A DNA stretch of 64,000 bases from NCBI RefSeq assembly GCF_008831285.2, contig NC_045148.1, forward strand, positions 21,571,002 through 21,635,001. The letters run 5' to 3'. The notes beneath the pieces are model-generated. The model was given only the letters and a program-made list of their open reading frames with translations, was not told the DNA's origin and ran no database searches. This document shows positions 54,179-64,000 of this stretch, piece by piece (within the stretch, counting starts at the first letter, position 1; each line of letters starts with the position of its first letter). The position numbers and the translations under genes were made by a program. Source of the stretch: Nymphaea colorata (lineage: Eukaryota; Streptophyta; Magnoliopsida; Nymphaeales; Nymphaeaceae).

Positions 54179-56998
54179 AGAGAGAGAGAGAGAGAGAGTC
54201 CACTAGGACTGGCAAACCCACCCACTATCTCTTTGCCCCTCCACTGCTATCCCGCCTTCTCTTCCTCTTTCTCTGGGAAAGCATTATTGAAGAGAAAGAG
54301 AGTGTGTTCACACATGCACACTCTCATATGAGAACTCAAAGCCAGGTCACGTTGACTCAAGGAACGTATCAGGCAATTATACTCACACTTCGTGAAACAC
54401 AAAATTTATAAAAAGACAAAAAAATAAGAGATACATACCTGGCGCAATGTATCATGTGGTTCCGAGAGTGGCTGTAAGAGTAGAATAATTCTGACCAACT
54501 AGAATCTTTGCAATGCCAAAATCGCTGACGTATGCAGTCTTGTTCTCATCTAGAAGCACATTACTTGGCTTCAGATCACAATGAACTATATTCTCCAAAT
54601 AACCATGGTGAAGATATTCTAGAGCACAAGCCACATCAATCATGATATCCAATCTCTGAAAGAGATTCTAGTGATGGCCACCCGAATGTAGACAGACTTC
54701 TAGGCCCCCAAGGGGCATGTGTTGAAGAACTAAGGCCTTGAAATCTCTAGTAGAGCAAGACGTAATGACTTTAACGAGGTTTCGATGCCTGATTTGGTGC
54801 ATAACAGTGCACTCGATGTCAAAACTTTTAGATGATCCCTCAAATAACAAATTAAGGACCTTAACAGCCACTGTCGTTCCATCTGCTAGAATTCCTTTGT
54901 ACACTGAACCAAAGCATCCATTCCCAAGAAAATTTGCATAAATGAAGTTGCTCATTGCATGCGATAGCTCTGTGAGAAATCAATGGAAGTGTAATTCCTC
55001 ATAATGTTTCAATGTCATCAGGATGTTTCAACAACCCCTTCTTTCTATAGCATGAGATACCAATGAGTGTGCAAACAATGACAAAAAGTGGCAAGCTTCC
55101 AATTGCGCAAGCAGCAATGACTCTAGCCGCATTGCTCTTACTCTGCCTCTTTGTTTTGACTAAGCACAATGGGGCATGGAACTTGGGAGCTCCACATAGT
55201 GCATAGTTCCCTAGGAACGACTCAGCAGAAAGGTTTGCAAAATTTCCACCACTTGGAATCTCTCCTTAGATTGAAGGACAAGTCCAAGACGTGGATGTGT
55301 TGAAGTTTCTCCAATGATTTTGGTATCTAACCCGAGAGCTTGTTGTGGGAAAGGTCAATAGCCCAATGTTTACCATGTGACAAGTTGTTGAGGAATGTGG
55401 CCATCAAATGTGTTGTGAGAGAGGTTCAAATACAACAGCATTTGGAGCTTTGATAATGATGCAGGCAATCTCCACTCAGCATGTTTGTAGAGATATCAAT
55501 GTAGTCCATCATGGCTAAATTTCTGAGATTCAGAGGGAGGTGACCAGTGAAAGAGTTGTCTTGCAATTTTAGCACAAACAAGTCCAACTCACAAAGACCA
55601 GGTGGTAGTGTTGATGACAAATTGTTTGAGCTTACATCCAGCTTTATCAAACTAGTGAGATTGTTTATAGATCTTGAAATTGACCCAATTAGCATGTTGT
55701 GTCCAATCGTAAAAGCATACATGCGGACCAACTGTACATTGACAGTGGGATTGGGCCTTCTAATGCATTGTTGTAAAGAAGAAACACCTGTAAGCTGTAC
55801 ATCTATCCTATATTTGGTGGAATGAGCCCTTTTATTTTGTTGGAACTCAAACATAAGGCAATTAACTTGGTCAAGTTGGCTAGGTTCAATGGGATAGTAC
55901 CTTCAATCTGATTAGAGGAAAGGTCAAGTGTGACAAGGTGGTTTTCAGGTTTCCAATAGAGGCAGGAAGAATGCCGTTCAAAAAGTTATGTGACAAATCT
56001 CTAGCATCCGACACCTTGTGAGGGATGTGAGAATGGAGAGCTTGCGGCTGCCAGAGACATTGGTCAACATACTTCTCCCTAGGTAAAGGCGCCTGAGTTG
56101 TGACAGACTACCTAATTCTAATGGCATCAGACCACTAAATTTATTGCTTTCTGCAGTAACAACTTGAAGTCTTGTAGCATTAGAAAAGAGAGCCCAGAGA
56201 GTTCCATCAAAATTGTTTGCAGCCATATAGAGTTGTTCAAGATTGGGCAGGAAGCGGCCAGCATTTTTTGGGAGATGCCCTATCAGTTGATTGGTCATGA
56301 AACTCAAACCCGAAAGAGCAGATAGGTTAAACAAGCTCTCAGGCAGTGAGATTGTTCATTTGCATGCTAAAGGCCATCAAGTGGGTTAGGCTTCCCAACT
56401 CAGGAGGAATGTTCCCTGTATCTGATTTTCACCGATATTAAACCTCTTTAGTTTTGTGACATTAGCCAAAGCAACTGGAATAATGCCAATGTTTAAGTAC
56501 TTGAGTTCTAACAAACTGCCTAAAGACTTTGGGAAGCTTCCATAGAATTGGTTATCTGGTGCTAACAGTATTTGGAGACCTCGACAATGGCTCAGTGTTT
56601 GTGGGATCGACCCCTCAAAATGGTTTTTTCTTATGGAAAGTTTTTTTAACAGAGGGAGACGACTAAAATCAACGAGAAGGTGACCATGGAAACTGTCATT
56701 CGAGAGATCAAGATCCTGTAAGAAGGAGAGATTGCTGATGTGTGGGGAGATAGTACCTTCAAGTGCCTTTTCGGAGACGTTCAGATCAACGACCCTATTT
56801 GAACCACTAGAAAGAGATGTTGGAATTCCAATTTGAAAAACACATTATAAGGGTCTCTGTTGACGAGGGATTTGAAAGACAGCAATGTGAATTGGTCAGT
56901 CACGTTGCTCAGAGAAGCAAGGGCAGAGGGCACCTCCCTTTGGCCGAGAAACACAAAAGGTACACAAGTGGATGCGATGACTGACTGGTGGTAGCCAT
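52927..56998 (-). pseudogene. LRR-XII receptor-like kinase, nearly full length, inactivated
   Basis: Class XII LRR receptor kinase, plasma membrane. Minus-strand ATG at 56998 (MATTSQSSHPLVYLLCF); a ~22-base deletion relative to the 29.9 kb copy then shifts the frame inside the signal peptide. LRRs follow over 56.8-55.3 kb, e.g. LDLSNDSFHGHLLVDF, NLEQLYMAANNFDGTLWALF, LDVSSNNLSSTLPPGL. Next are GNYALCGAPKFHAP and a transmembrane segment, IAACAIGSLPLFVIVCTLIG (about 55080-55140). Kinase exon 1 (to 54439): GNGCFGSVYKG (P-loop), VAVKVL (Lys), [13 protein letters not shown] and DFGIAKI. HCD makes it a non-RD kinase. A GTATGT donor follows LGTT-YIAP. Exon 2 (52927-53240): [20 protein letters not shown] and EMKDVAAGLRRI. 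A TAG interrupts before NLFQRLDIM (about 54668). Several LRR frameshifts add to it. Confidence 0.85.
54110..54200. repeat. (AT)n(GA)n microsatellite in kinase intron
   Basis: TA run, then GAGAGA, inside the intron between kinase exons 1 and 2. The 61.3-61.8 kb copy of the intron lacks it. Confidence 0.85.
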
Positions 56999-57229
56999 GC
57001 ATGTCCAATTTTCTATGCAAAACATGCACAAACAGAAGAAGAAGGAAGGTCTTTAATTTATGTATGGATCCACTTCTAGAAAATTTGTGTGTTTCTTTAC
57101 AAATTGAAGAAGACTCAGGTCTACTGGTTTGGAGCATATTGCTTCACACTTCCAAATCTAGCCGCACGACTAATGGTCAAATCAATGATACTTTTCTTGG
57201 CCGCCCTTGTCTTATTTCCCTTCACCAAA

Positions 57230-57710
57230 TTTTCACTCTATTCAGTCCCAAAGCAAAGCTGTCCATTTGAACGTTTTTTAGGACACCCAAAGCTCTGTTT
57301 CGACCATAATCACAAAGATTGTTTTTGCCTTTAAATGGATAGGTTTTTTCTCAACGATGAGTTCAAAAAAAAAGATATAAAAATAATGGAAAAATAAGGT
57401 ACATTTTTTTTAAAAATAAAAAAACTTAAAAGTACGAGAAAAATAAAGTAAACGAGAAACTAATAGGGGCAACATTAAAAAAATAGATAAGAAGTAAATA
57501 AAAATTAGAAAGTGGAAACATGCAGTTTGACAATAAAAAAGATTGAAAAAATGCCTACAGCGAAAAAAAGGGAAAATGAGAATAATGCAGAAAAAATTTG
57601 TTTTTTTGCTATGGCACATTTTTTTTTCAAAAATGAAACGGCATTTTTTGTCTTTTTATTCAGCTGACTTATTTTCACGCATTTAATGCTTTGTTTTTCC
57701 AAAAAAATGT
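57230..57710 (-). repeat. T-rich upstream flank of receptor kinase
   Basis: Counterpart of 29340-29700 upstream of the plus-strand kinase pseudogene (minus-strand TTTTTATTTTTAAAAAAAAT, ATTATGGTCGAAACAGAGCT with GTGACTATGGTAGAAACCAG at 29641). It has more distant relatives at 39700-40030 and 62400-62690. A shared promoter region is plausible but not proven. Confidence 0.5.
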
Positions 57711-58649
57711 GTTTTTTTTTTGTGACTATGTCAACTTTCTACCTAATTGTATTTGTCATTTATCACAACCAATATAAGTGGTGTTCTCACTAATAAAAAA
57801 ACATGTGCAACTACTGTGTTTATTGGTTAGTGTGAATACGGGGATCCATATGATAACACCCATACTTTAGTTTTAACCAACATAAATGAAGCAAGGATGG
57901 GATCCTGTTGAGTACGTTGTATTTAGCGGACGGGCCATGGATTTTATCAATCAACCGTTTTTTTTTGCTAGTGAAACTATTTCATCAGATTAGCTTGAAA
58001 TATTGGCTCGAATCAGCCAACAGCGATTAAAACGGACTACTTGGACCCACTTGGATTAGAAACATTTTCTAAAATTATTTTAAGGGCAGAACTAAAATTT
58101 TTGAAAATTTAATGGATAAAATTGAAAATTTTAAAAACTTGAGGGTGTGATGGCGTCTGCCAATTCACCTTTCCTTCTACCCCTGTATGCAGAAGAAGGA
58201 TAGAAACGAAACTGGTTATATGCATCATGCAGAGGAGTGTAAAAAAATCCAAATATTCCTAATAAAGTGAAAAATGGAGGTTTTGGAAAGGACAAAAGGT
58301 AATTTATAAAAAATTTTAAAGTCTAAAAGATACACTTCATCATAAAATATTTTTAAAATACTCCAATCTTCCCTCTTTTTTTCATAAGAAGTGTTGGTCC
58401 AATTTCACTTGCTTTAGTAGGGGCAGCTCATGTTGCGAGAGCAATGGACCCATGTCCATTTTCCAATTTAGAAGCAACTGGGTAGTTGCCTACACCAGCC
58501 CACATGTTTTCCTGAATCGGAAACCCAAGTAAAATTGGAAATATTCCATAGCATCTGCCAATACGAGCAACATATATGAAAATGACAAGTGGTAATTAAT
58601 CAGTTTTTATACTTTGTTTAACTATGTTTAAAAAGAATCTAATTGTTAA
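57711..58649. other. No recognisable gene
   Basis: AT-rich intergenic DNA. It shares short stretches with 26640-26760 and 28790-28890. 58085-58195 contains a weak hAT-like MITE remnant (GGGCAGAACTAAAATTTTTG ... CTACCCCTG). Confidence 0.4.
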
Positions 58650-59049
58650 TATTTTGTGCTGACTCACAACTACATCATCTAAATCACTGGACTGGAGTTA
58701 GGGCAACTTCATCCACTCCTTTCAAAAGCGGATTTTAGTCACACTATTGGCTATTGATTCAAACCACTAACCCATATCATGGTCATCTTATATGTTATGT
58801 TAAAAAAAAATTTAGCATTTTTGTTTTCTAATTAAAATCGATGGAAGACCTAGCCTACTCTCTTGGAAAGAATGTGATATCGCTTTCTTATTTCCACACT
58901 TTGTGTCTTCGGCATGTTCTTATTTCCACATTCTAATCAACAAGATTGTTTCTTAGCTTAGCAAACATATTTTCAGTATTATGCTTTTTGTCAGTTTTCG
59001 ACTCTTTATCTTCTTTTTTTTATTTCTATTTTGTTTTTTATGTGGAAGG

Positions 59050-59206
59050 CAGGGTCTGAGCCACCTCAATTTTTAAAAAAAAATTACATATAAATTTTAG
59101 AAAATTTTATTTATTTTATATAAAAATTTGTTATATTTCAGCCCGTATTAAAATTTAGAAACTTTAATCCGGCTCCCTTCATGGAAAATTTCTAGCTCCG
59201 CCCCTG
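59050..59206. mobile_element. Complete hAT-like MITE, 157 bp, with filled/empty site pair
   Basis: Termini CAGGGTCTGAGCC and GCTCCGCCCCTG are imperfect inverted repeats. GTGGAAGG (59042-59049) and GTGGAATG (59207-59214) form an 8-bp duplication with one change. The paralogous site at about 47430 reads straight through (ATAGAAGGGCTTGTTGG) without the element. Confidence 0.85.
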
Positions 59207-59344
59207 GTGGAATGGCTTATTGGACACTATCAATAGAGCAATTCCCACCAATCAGATGACAGATGTTATTAGAATCAGCCTGAATCGGCTCAAATGGCCA
59301 ACACATCCTTTCCAATAAATGCTCTGCGCACAAGGAGTCATTGC

Positions 59345-59663
59345 TGGGCTCGAGCTCGAGTCGAGCTGTACAAGATCAGCAAAAGGTCGACTATAGAACA
59401 AAATAGTGGAATGGGCTCGACTTGAGCTGTACATGATCTGCAAAAGGTTGACTCAATAGACCAAATCGGGGCTTGATTTGGGCTTGTTCAAGTTCCTTTA
59501 CGAACTTTAATTAAAAAAAAAAAAGATAAGCTAAATTAAAGAAAATAGAGTCAAATTCATGTAACTTGAACTCGACTCATTTATAAGCTTGTGTTATCAA
59601 ATCGAGCATAATTGAACAAGCTCGAGCCAAACTTGAGTTGGCTTGACTAATTGTACAGCCCTA
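59345..59663. mobile_element. GAGCTCG-type hAT MITE (unit 2)
   Basis: Ends ATTGTACAGCCCTA at 59663. Interior GGGCTCGAGCTCGAGTCGAG. Same insertion as 47600-47945. Confidence 0.6.
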
Positions 59664-60950
59664 TCTAGTTCCAAAGAATTTCAGCACTACTCAACTATTC
59701 GGGGTCAGGAAGTTAAGGGTTTGTGTCTGCTCAAGAAGAGAAAGAAACCAGGAACAAGTTATGTTCCACCTTTTCCTGTTTCAAAAGAATATTTCTTTTA
59801 CTCGGCAACTGTGAGACGGCAAAGCGTATATACTTGTGTTTTTATGTTAGTATAAACAGCGAAGGCACTTATCTTTTCAAATAAATTGATAGGAAAATTT
59901 GAAAGTTTATCTAAAGATATGGGGATAAGAAGAAATACAAAATGTTTGCACTGTTCACTAAGAGTAAACTTCTGCTACTTACTAAATAGCTTACGTATAA
60001 TTATTAAGATGAAAAGACTAAAAGTAGTTTCCATATAAACAAATTAATCAGCTCATTAATTTCCATTATCAGTCACCATGACGACACCAAATAACATACA
60101 TACATGGTTCACTATGTCCCAACTAGTTATGCCCTTTTATTCATACATAAAAGATTAAAAGATTAAAATTGATGTTTCTTTCCTTAATTATAGAATTATT
60201 AGGTGAGAAAAGATAGGCGAGCGTACATGTTTGTTTAAAGGGTACTAAATTTATATATATTTGAGTTTATCATGGTACAACTGTGTGGTTTTCATAATAA
60301 CGAAAGGTAGGTGTATTTTTGTGAGTTATCAGATGCTTCCTGGTGGTACTAGGAATTCAACATTCTGTATCTTGGACTCGGTCTGGTTGGACTTCAACCC
60401 AACCCTTTGTTGACCTTACCAACATCAAGAAACAGCATCAATTTGGTCTTGCGAATCCACTTTGATTAGGTATGTAAATGGATTTACTATGTTCAACTAC
60501 CACATGACCTGATTGTGGAACCATTTTTGTTGCAGAAATTTGGAGCAAACAGGTTTAGATTGGTCATGCGCTTTCATAAGTGAATGAGAACGGGAGTCCA
60601 ATGTTCTAATGGCATCCAATAAGGATGTGAATTGATACATATACAGATGAATGTCGAATCTGAATTGGTTTCTAAATTAGGATTGGATATAAATACCCAA
60701 CCGACCTTATATGACGTATAAGATTGAAGAAAAATGGAACTACATTAGCCAATAAATGTCATATATGTTACCAAGTGGAAAAACTTTTACTGTTTAACTC
60801 ACATTTTGCTAAAAGAAAGTTTTCTATCTGGGTGTTGGGAAACACAATAATAAGTCAGAAGCAAAAGAAGGTCCCTTGTTTTCCAAATAAATGTAAAGGA
60901 TTGGTTTATTTTTGTCATTCTTCCAAAGGGGAGGCCTTCCATCATATCGT

Positions 60951-62338
60951 TTAAAGCCTGGCGACCACCTCCTTCATGTCCATTCTCTCAGTCGGCGATT
61001 TCCTTGAACACAACAACCCTGTCTCCATGATCAAGACAAGAAGCTCATTTGGAACAGTTTCACTGTTATTTTGCTTCAGAAGATGGCCTTCGGCGACATG
61101 ATCTGAAATAGTTTCACACTTATTTTGCTTCAGAAGATGACCATCGATGACATCTGAATTTGCAAGCAGAAACGGTTCAGCCACCCACTGCCTCAAAGTA
61201 AAGTCCCCATTAAAATGTTCATTGGTAGGCTTTCTTCTGGTAAACACCTCAAGCAGAAGAATCCCATAGCTGTAGATGTCTGCTTTGGTTGACACCTTTC
61301 CAGCCATCCTGAATTCTAATTCATCCAATCAACAAGGTCAGACATGATCCTGGCAATATTAGTAGACAATGAACATTGTCGTTAATGAGATGGCTTCAAA
61401 ATAAAGAAAGCAGTGCAAAAAATTAGGACTAATTATTTTGTTTTGATTTATGGTGTACATGAAACTCTATTTTTTGTTTCCATGCATTTATAAGGAGGAA
61501 GTGAAATTTTAGTAAGGAAAGAAACATATTCAAAAGGTAAACTTGCTGGCATTCGTGTGTGTATGAATAATTAGGTTCAATATTCAGTATTTTAGTTGGA
61601 TTCAGGCTCATATTCAAATGCAAAATAGCATAGTCATCATCCCCATTAATTTCACATATTAATCTGATTTTTCTCTTTTTCGTAATAAAATCCAGTTAAT
61701 CTGTTGTCAACGGGTTGGTCATGTAAAATTAAAGCTTGATATTTGGAAATTATGGATGTTGATAGAACTTCTTTCCATGGTAAGCAGGACCAAGTAGTCT
61801 AAGTAGCAGTTCAAGCATAGAATTTATGATAGGACAAAGAGTTGGTACCTGGCGCAATGTATCCGGTGGTTCCAAGTGTACTTGTAAGAGCTGAAGATTT
61901 GTGACCAACTAACATCTGTGCAATGCCAAAGTCACCAACATGTGCTGTCATGTTCTCATCTAGGAGCACATTACTTGGCTTTAGATCACAATGATCTATA
62001 GTCTCCCAACAACCATGGTGAAGATATTCTAGAGCACAAGCAACGTCAATCATGATATCCAATCTTTGGAAGAGATTCAAGTGATGGCCACCTGAATGTA
62101 GACAGATTCTAGGCTCCCAAGGGGCATGTATTGGAGAACTAAAGCCTTGAAATTTGCACTGGTGCAAGATGTGATGACTCTGAGAAGGTTTCGGTGTCTA
62201 ATTAACAGCCACCGTTGTTCCATCCACCAAAATTCCTTCATACACTGAACCAAAGCTTCCACTGCCCAGAAAATTTGCATCGCTGAAGTTGTTTGTCGCT
62301 TGAGATAACATTCTATATATAATCACTGGGAGGGTAAT
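60951..62338 (-). pseudogene. LRR-XII receptor kinase domain, two exons, deleted N-lobe
   Basis: Exon 1 (61849-62338, minus): [20 protein letters not shown] and DGTTVAV, then a deletion of about 66-67 bases removing the Lys-to-alpha-C stretch (the paralogue has VLNLLFEGSSKSFDIECTV there). It resumes [13 protein letters not shown], then [25 protein letters not shown] (non-RD), DFGIAQM and GTTGYIAP with a GTACCA donor. Exon 2 (60951-61328): EFRMAGKVSTKADIYSYGIL, FTRRKPTNEHFNGDFTLRQ and ERMDMKEVVARL. Exon 2 contains an in-frame internal duplication (HLLKQNKCET and HLLKQNNSET). The deletion shifts the frame. LRR sequence upstream is absent: homology ends at about 62395. Confidence 0.85.
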
Positions 62339-62395
62339 TCCACGAAATCTTTCAACCTCATGATAATGTCTCTCCAACCCCCTCTTTCTATATTT

Positions 62396-62690
62396 TGCAC
62401 GTTTTTTTGAAAAAAAACATTAAAAACAAAAAAACATGTTTTTAATTCATTTTTAACACGTTTTTTCACTTTTTCAGTTTTTTTAATGCCAAACAGTTTT
62501 TTTTTATTTTCTATTTTTATTTGATGCAAATTCTATTTATCTTGTGATGTTTGTGCTATTAGTTTCACACTTATTTTATTTTTCTCCCATTTTTAATTTT
62601 AAATTTTTTTAAAATTAATCTTGTCATTTAAAAGCCCGAGACATTATTTTGTAACTATGGTTTGAACTTTGAAGCTTAGACCATAATGAA
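62396..62690 (+). repeat. T-rich repeat, plus-strand kinase-upstream-like
   Basis: Matches the minus-strand text of 39700-40030 (TTTTTTAATGCCAAACAG) and, at 62620-62690, resembles 29610-29680 (CATTTAAAAG ... GTAACTATGGTTTGAAC). It directly abuts the truncated minus-strand kinase, making an inverted junction. Confidence 0.5.
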
Positions 62691-64000
62691 CAGTAGCTTT
62701 TACGAATCTTAATATTCTCTTGACAGCTCCAAATCTGGATCTAAAACTGAGCTCTAGATCAAAACCTAAGCCTTTGATCCAAAATCAGATCCAAATTCAA
62801 AGTTTTATATCCAAAGTAGAACCTTAGATCTAGATCCAAATCTAAATCCAAGACCCAGATCTAAAATTCTGCCCTAGATCCAAAGAGAGGTTTAAAAATT
62901 CATAATTAGACTCAAGAATTAAAATTGGGCCCAAAATAGGAAAATGGATTCAGAAAATCGCCCACAGGTCTAGATTAGATAAGAAAAACTAATAATCTAG
63001 ATTAAAAAAATATTTGAGGCTCAAATGTTTGAAATTGAACCCAAGAATCAATTCCCAACATCATTCGCAAGCTCCCCCTCGCTTTTCACTTTGACTCAGC
63101 TTCGTAAAATTCAAACCTGGATGTACAATCTTTATTTCAAGCCAAAGCACCTATCCAATCCATGATCCAACCTTCAACATCGATCTGGGCCCTTCCCATT
63201 CAAGGAAACTAGATCCAGATCAAAAATGAACCTGGAATCATAAAAAACGGAGCCAAACCCGTTTTATAAAAGGAATATTTTACCTCTTAAAAGAATTACA
63301 TATTTTTGTTGTTAAAATTTTACTTTTTTTAGGGTGGGACCTACCTAGGGATGGCAGAGGGCAAAGGCCACCCTCAAGTTGCCCCCATGCGCCAAGTTTT
63401 GGCAGCACTTGTTGCACTGCCTAGAGCACTTGGTGCGCTACTAAGTGCTCTGGCGAAGGGTGCAGGGTGCTGTCTTGCACTCTGGCTTAGGGTGCACGGT
63501 GCTTTCGGGTGCTATGGTTGAGAGTGCACGGCCGCACCAAGCGCTCTGTCAACTCCCTCCAAAAGGTGTTTGCAGGACCAAGGGCTAATATCCACAAGTC
63601 AAAACCTATAAAAGAAACTAAAAATAAAAATAATTCAGAAAATGAAAAATTCCTAAGAAACCTTGAGAAATTAAAACTCCTTCAAATGTTGAATTTTGGC
63701 TTTATAAATACCCCCACATCTTGATCCTTGGTTATAAGCAACCTTTGAGGAACTCCTTGAGCCCTATAACTAAGAGCTTGGAATCTCTCTTCCTTCACCA
63801 ATTCTTCTTTCGCTCTTCCAACGCTTTGTTATCTTCAACCAGTGGAAAGGAGAGCACATAGGAGACCCTTGGAAGCTTCTTCAATAAGTCAGAGTTCTCA
63901 TTTTGGAAGTTTCATTGTTCCATAAAAGTAATGGACTCATCTCTTCTTGAACTATACCATCTCGAGGCATGTAGTTTCAATTTCTCTTGCTCTTCCCTTC
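62691..64000 (+). mobile_element. Probable LTR U3/R region, running off the window
   Basis: GATCCAAAT/GATCTAAAT-rich text (62740-62890) resembles the minus-strand start of the 30430-34417 insertion (GATCCAAAATAGATCCC). GTGCTCTGGCGAAGGGTGCA-like words repeat at 63440-63530. TTTATAAATACCCC (63703-63716) is followed by a CT-rich leader with CTTGAGCCCTATAACTAAG. The composition and order match the U3-TATA-leader layout of the other element. No start TG with flank can be fixed and the 3' end is outside the window. Confidence 0.45.

Larger units (their letters stand above)
58650..60735 (-). repeat. Duplicated kinase-array intergenic segment, unit 2
   Basis: Paralogue of 46850-49310, uninterrupted by the LINE-like insertion and the GC-rich insertion, but carrying a MITE at 59050-59206 that unit 1 lacks. 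It lies between the 3' end of the 60.95 kb kinase and the 5' flank of the 57.0 kb kinase, which defines the spacer of the original tandem unit. Confidence 0.75.

Noticed and set aside
1-64000. tRNA, rRNA or other structured RNA genes
   Set aside because: No cloverleaf with TTCGA-type T-loop and anticodon stem, and no rRNA signature, was noticed by eye. A covariance-model scan would be decisive.
1-64000. Endogenous plant virus sequence
   Set aside because: The only reverse-transcriptase-related text fits copia or LINE families; no movement-protein or coat-protein text was noticed.

Overview
The window is nuclear DNA from a flowering plant. It contains angiosperm-type LRR receptor kinases with the class XII intron position, Ty1/copia and large-LTR retrotransposon remnants, an L1-type LINE with a DUF4283/zinc-knuckle ORF1, hAT-, PIF/Harbinger- and CACTA-like termini, GT-AG introns and AT-rich intergenic DNA. 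I cannot place the species from sequence alone. Almost nothing reads as an intact gene. The window is a gene-poor, repeat-built region around a decayed receptor-kinase cluster, with one 100-base assembly gap (42080-42179).

Layout. 1-4.36 kb: a LINE ORF1 scrap, then the 5' half of an L1-type LINE (ORF1 plus the ORF2 endonuclease, cut before the reverse transcriptase). 4.36-9.97 kb and 17.66-23.32 kb: two arms of a large inverted repeat of about 5.6 kb each. Each arm carries a broken LRR receptor-like protein fragment, the broken 5' part of an unidentified gene, and, inserted in that gene's leader, a 1.3 kb PIF/Harbinger-type element that has captured the last exon of a cytochrome P450. The 7.7 kb spacer (9.97-17.65 kb) holds a LINE-ORF1-like segment, a 2.6 kb tandem array with a ~340 bp higher-order period, and a copia RNase H fragment.

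23.3-42.3 kb: a duplicated non-coding block (24.5-25.5 and 38.8-41.2 kb), MITE remnants, a plus-strand LRR-kinase pseudogene (29.94-34.84 kb) split by a 3,988 bp LTR-like insertion with a TGTCA target duplication and an internal ~174 bp minisatellite, and one possible three-exon gene of unknown product (37.77-38.41 kb). 42.3-43.1 kb: a textbook nested insertion, a 399 bp hAT-type MITE inside an older dispersed repeat.

44.6-62.4 kb: a decayed tandem array of minus-strand LRR-XII, non-RD receptor kinase units. One unit is nearly full length but broken (52.9-57.0 kb), one keeps kinase exons 1 and 2 (60.95-62.34 kb), and one keeps only exon 2 (45.6-46.0 kb). Their intergenic spacers are recognisable paralogues (46.85-49.31 with 58.65-60.74 kb; 44.68-46.56 with 51.59-53.78 kb). 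Comparing the spacers dates insertions relative to the duplication. 62.4-64.0 kb: a short plus-strand copy of kinase upstream DNA, then the start of what looks like another large LTR running off the window.

How parts relate: the receptor-kinase copies look like former pattern-recognition receptors expanded by tandem and inverted duplication and then inactivated by stops, frameshifts, deletions and insertions. The remaining sequence is mostly the transposons that landed in and between them. I found no RNA genes, no CRISPR and no organellar genes.
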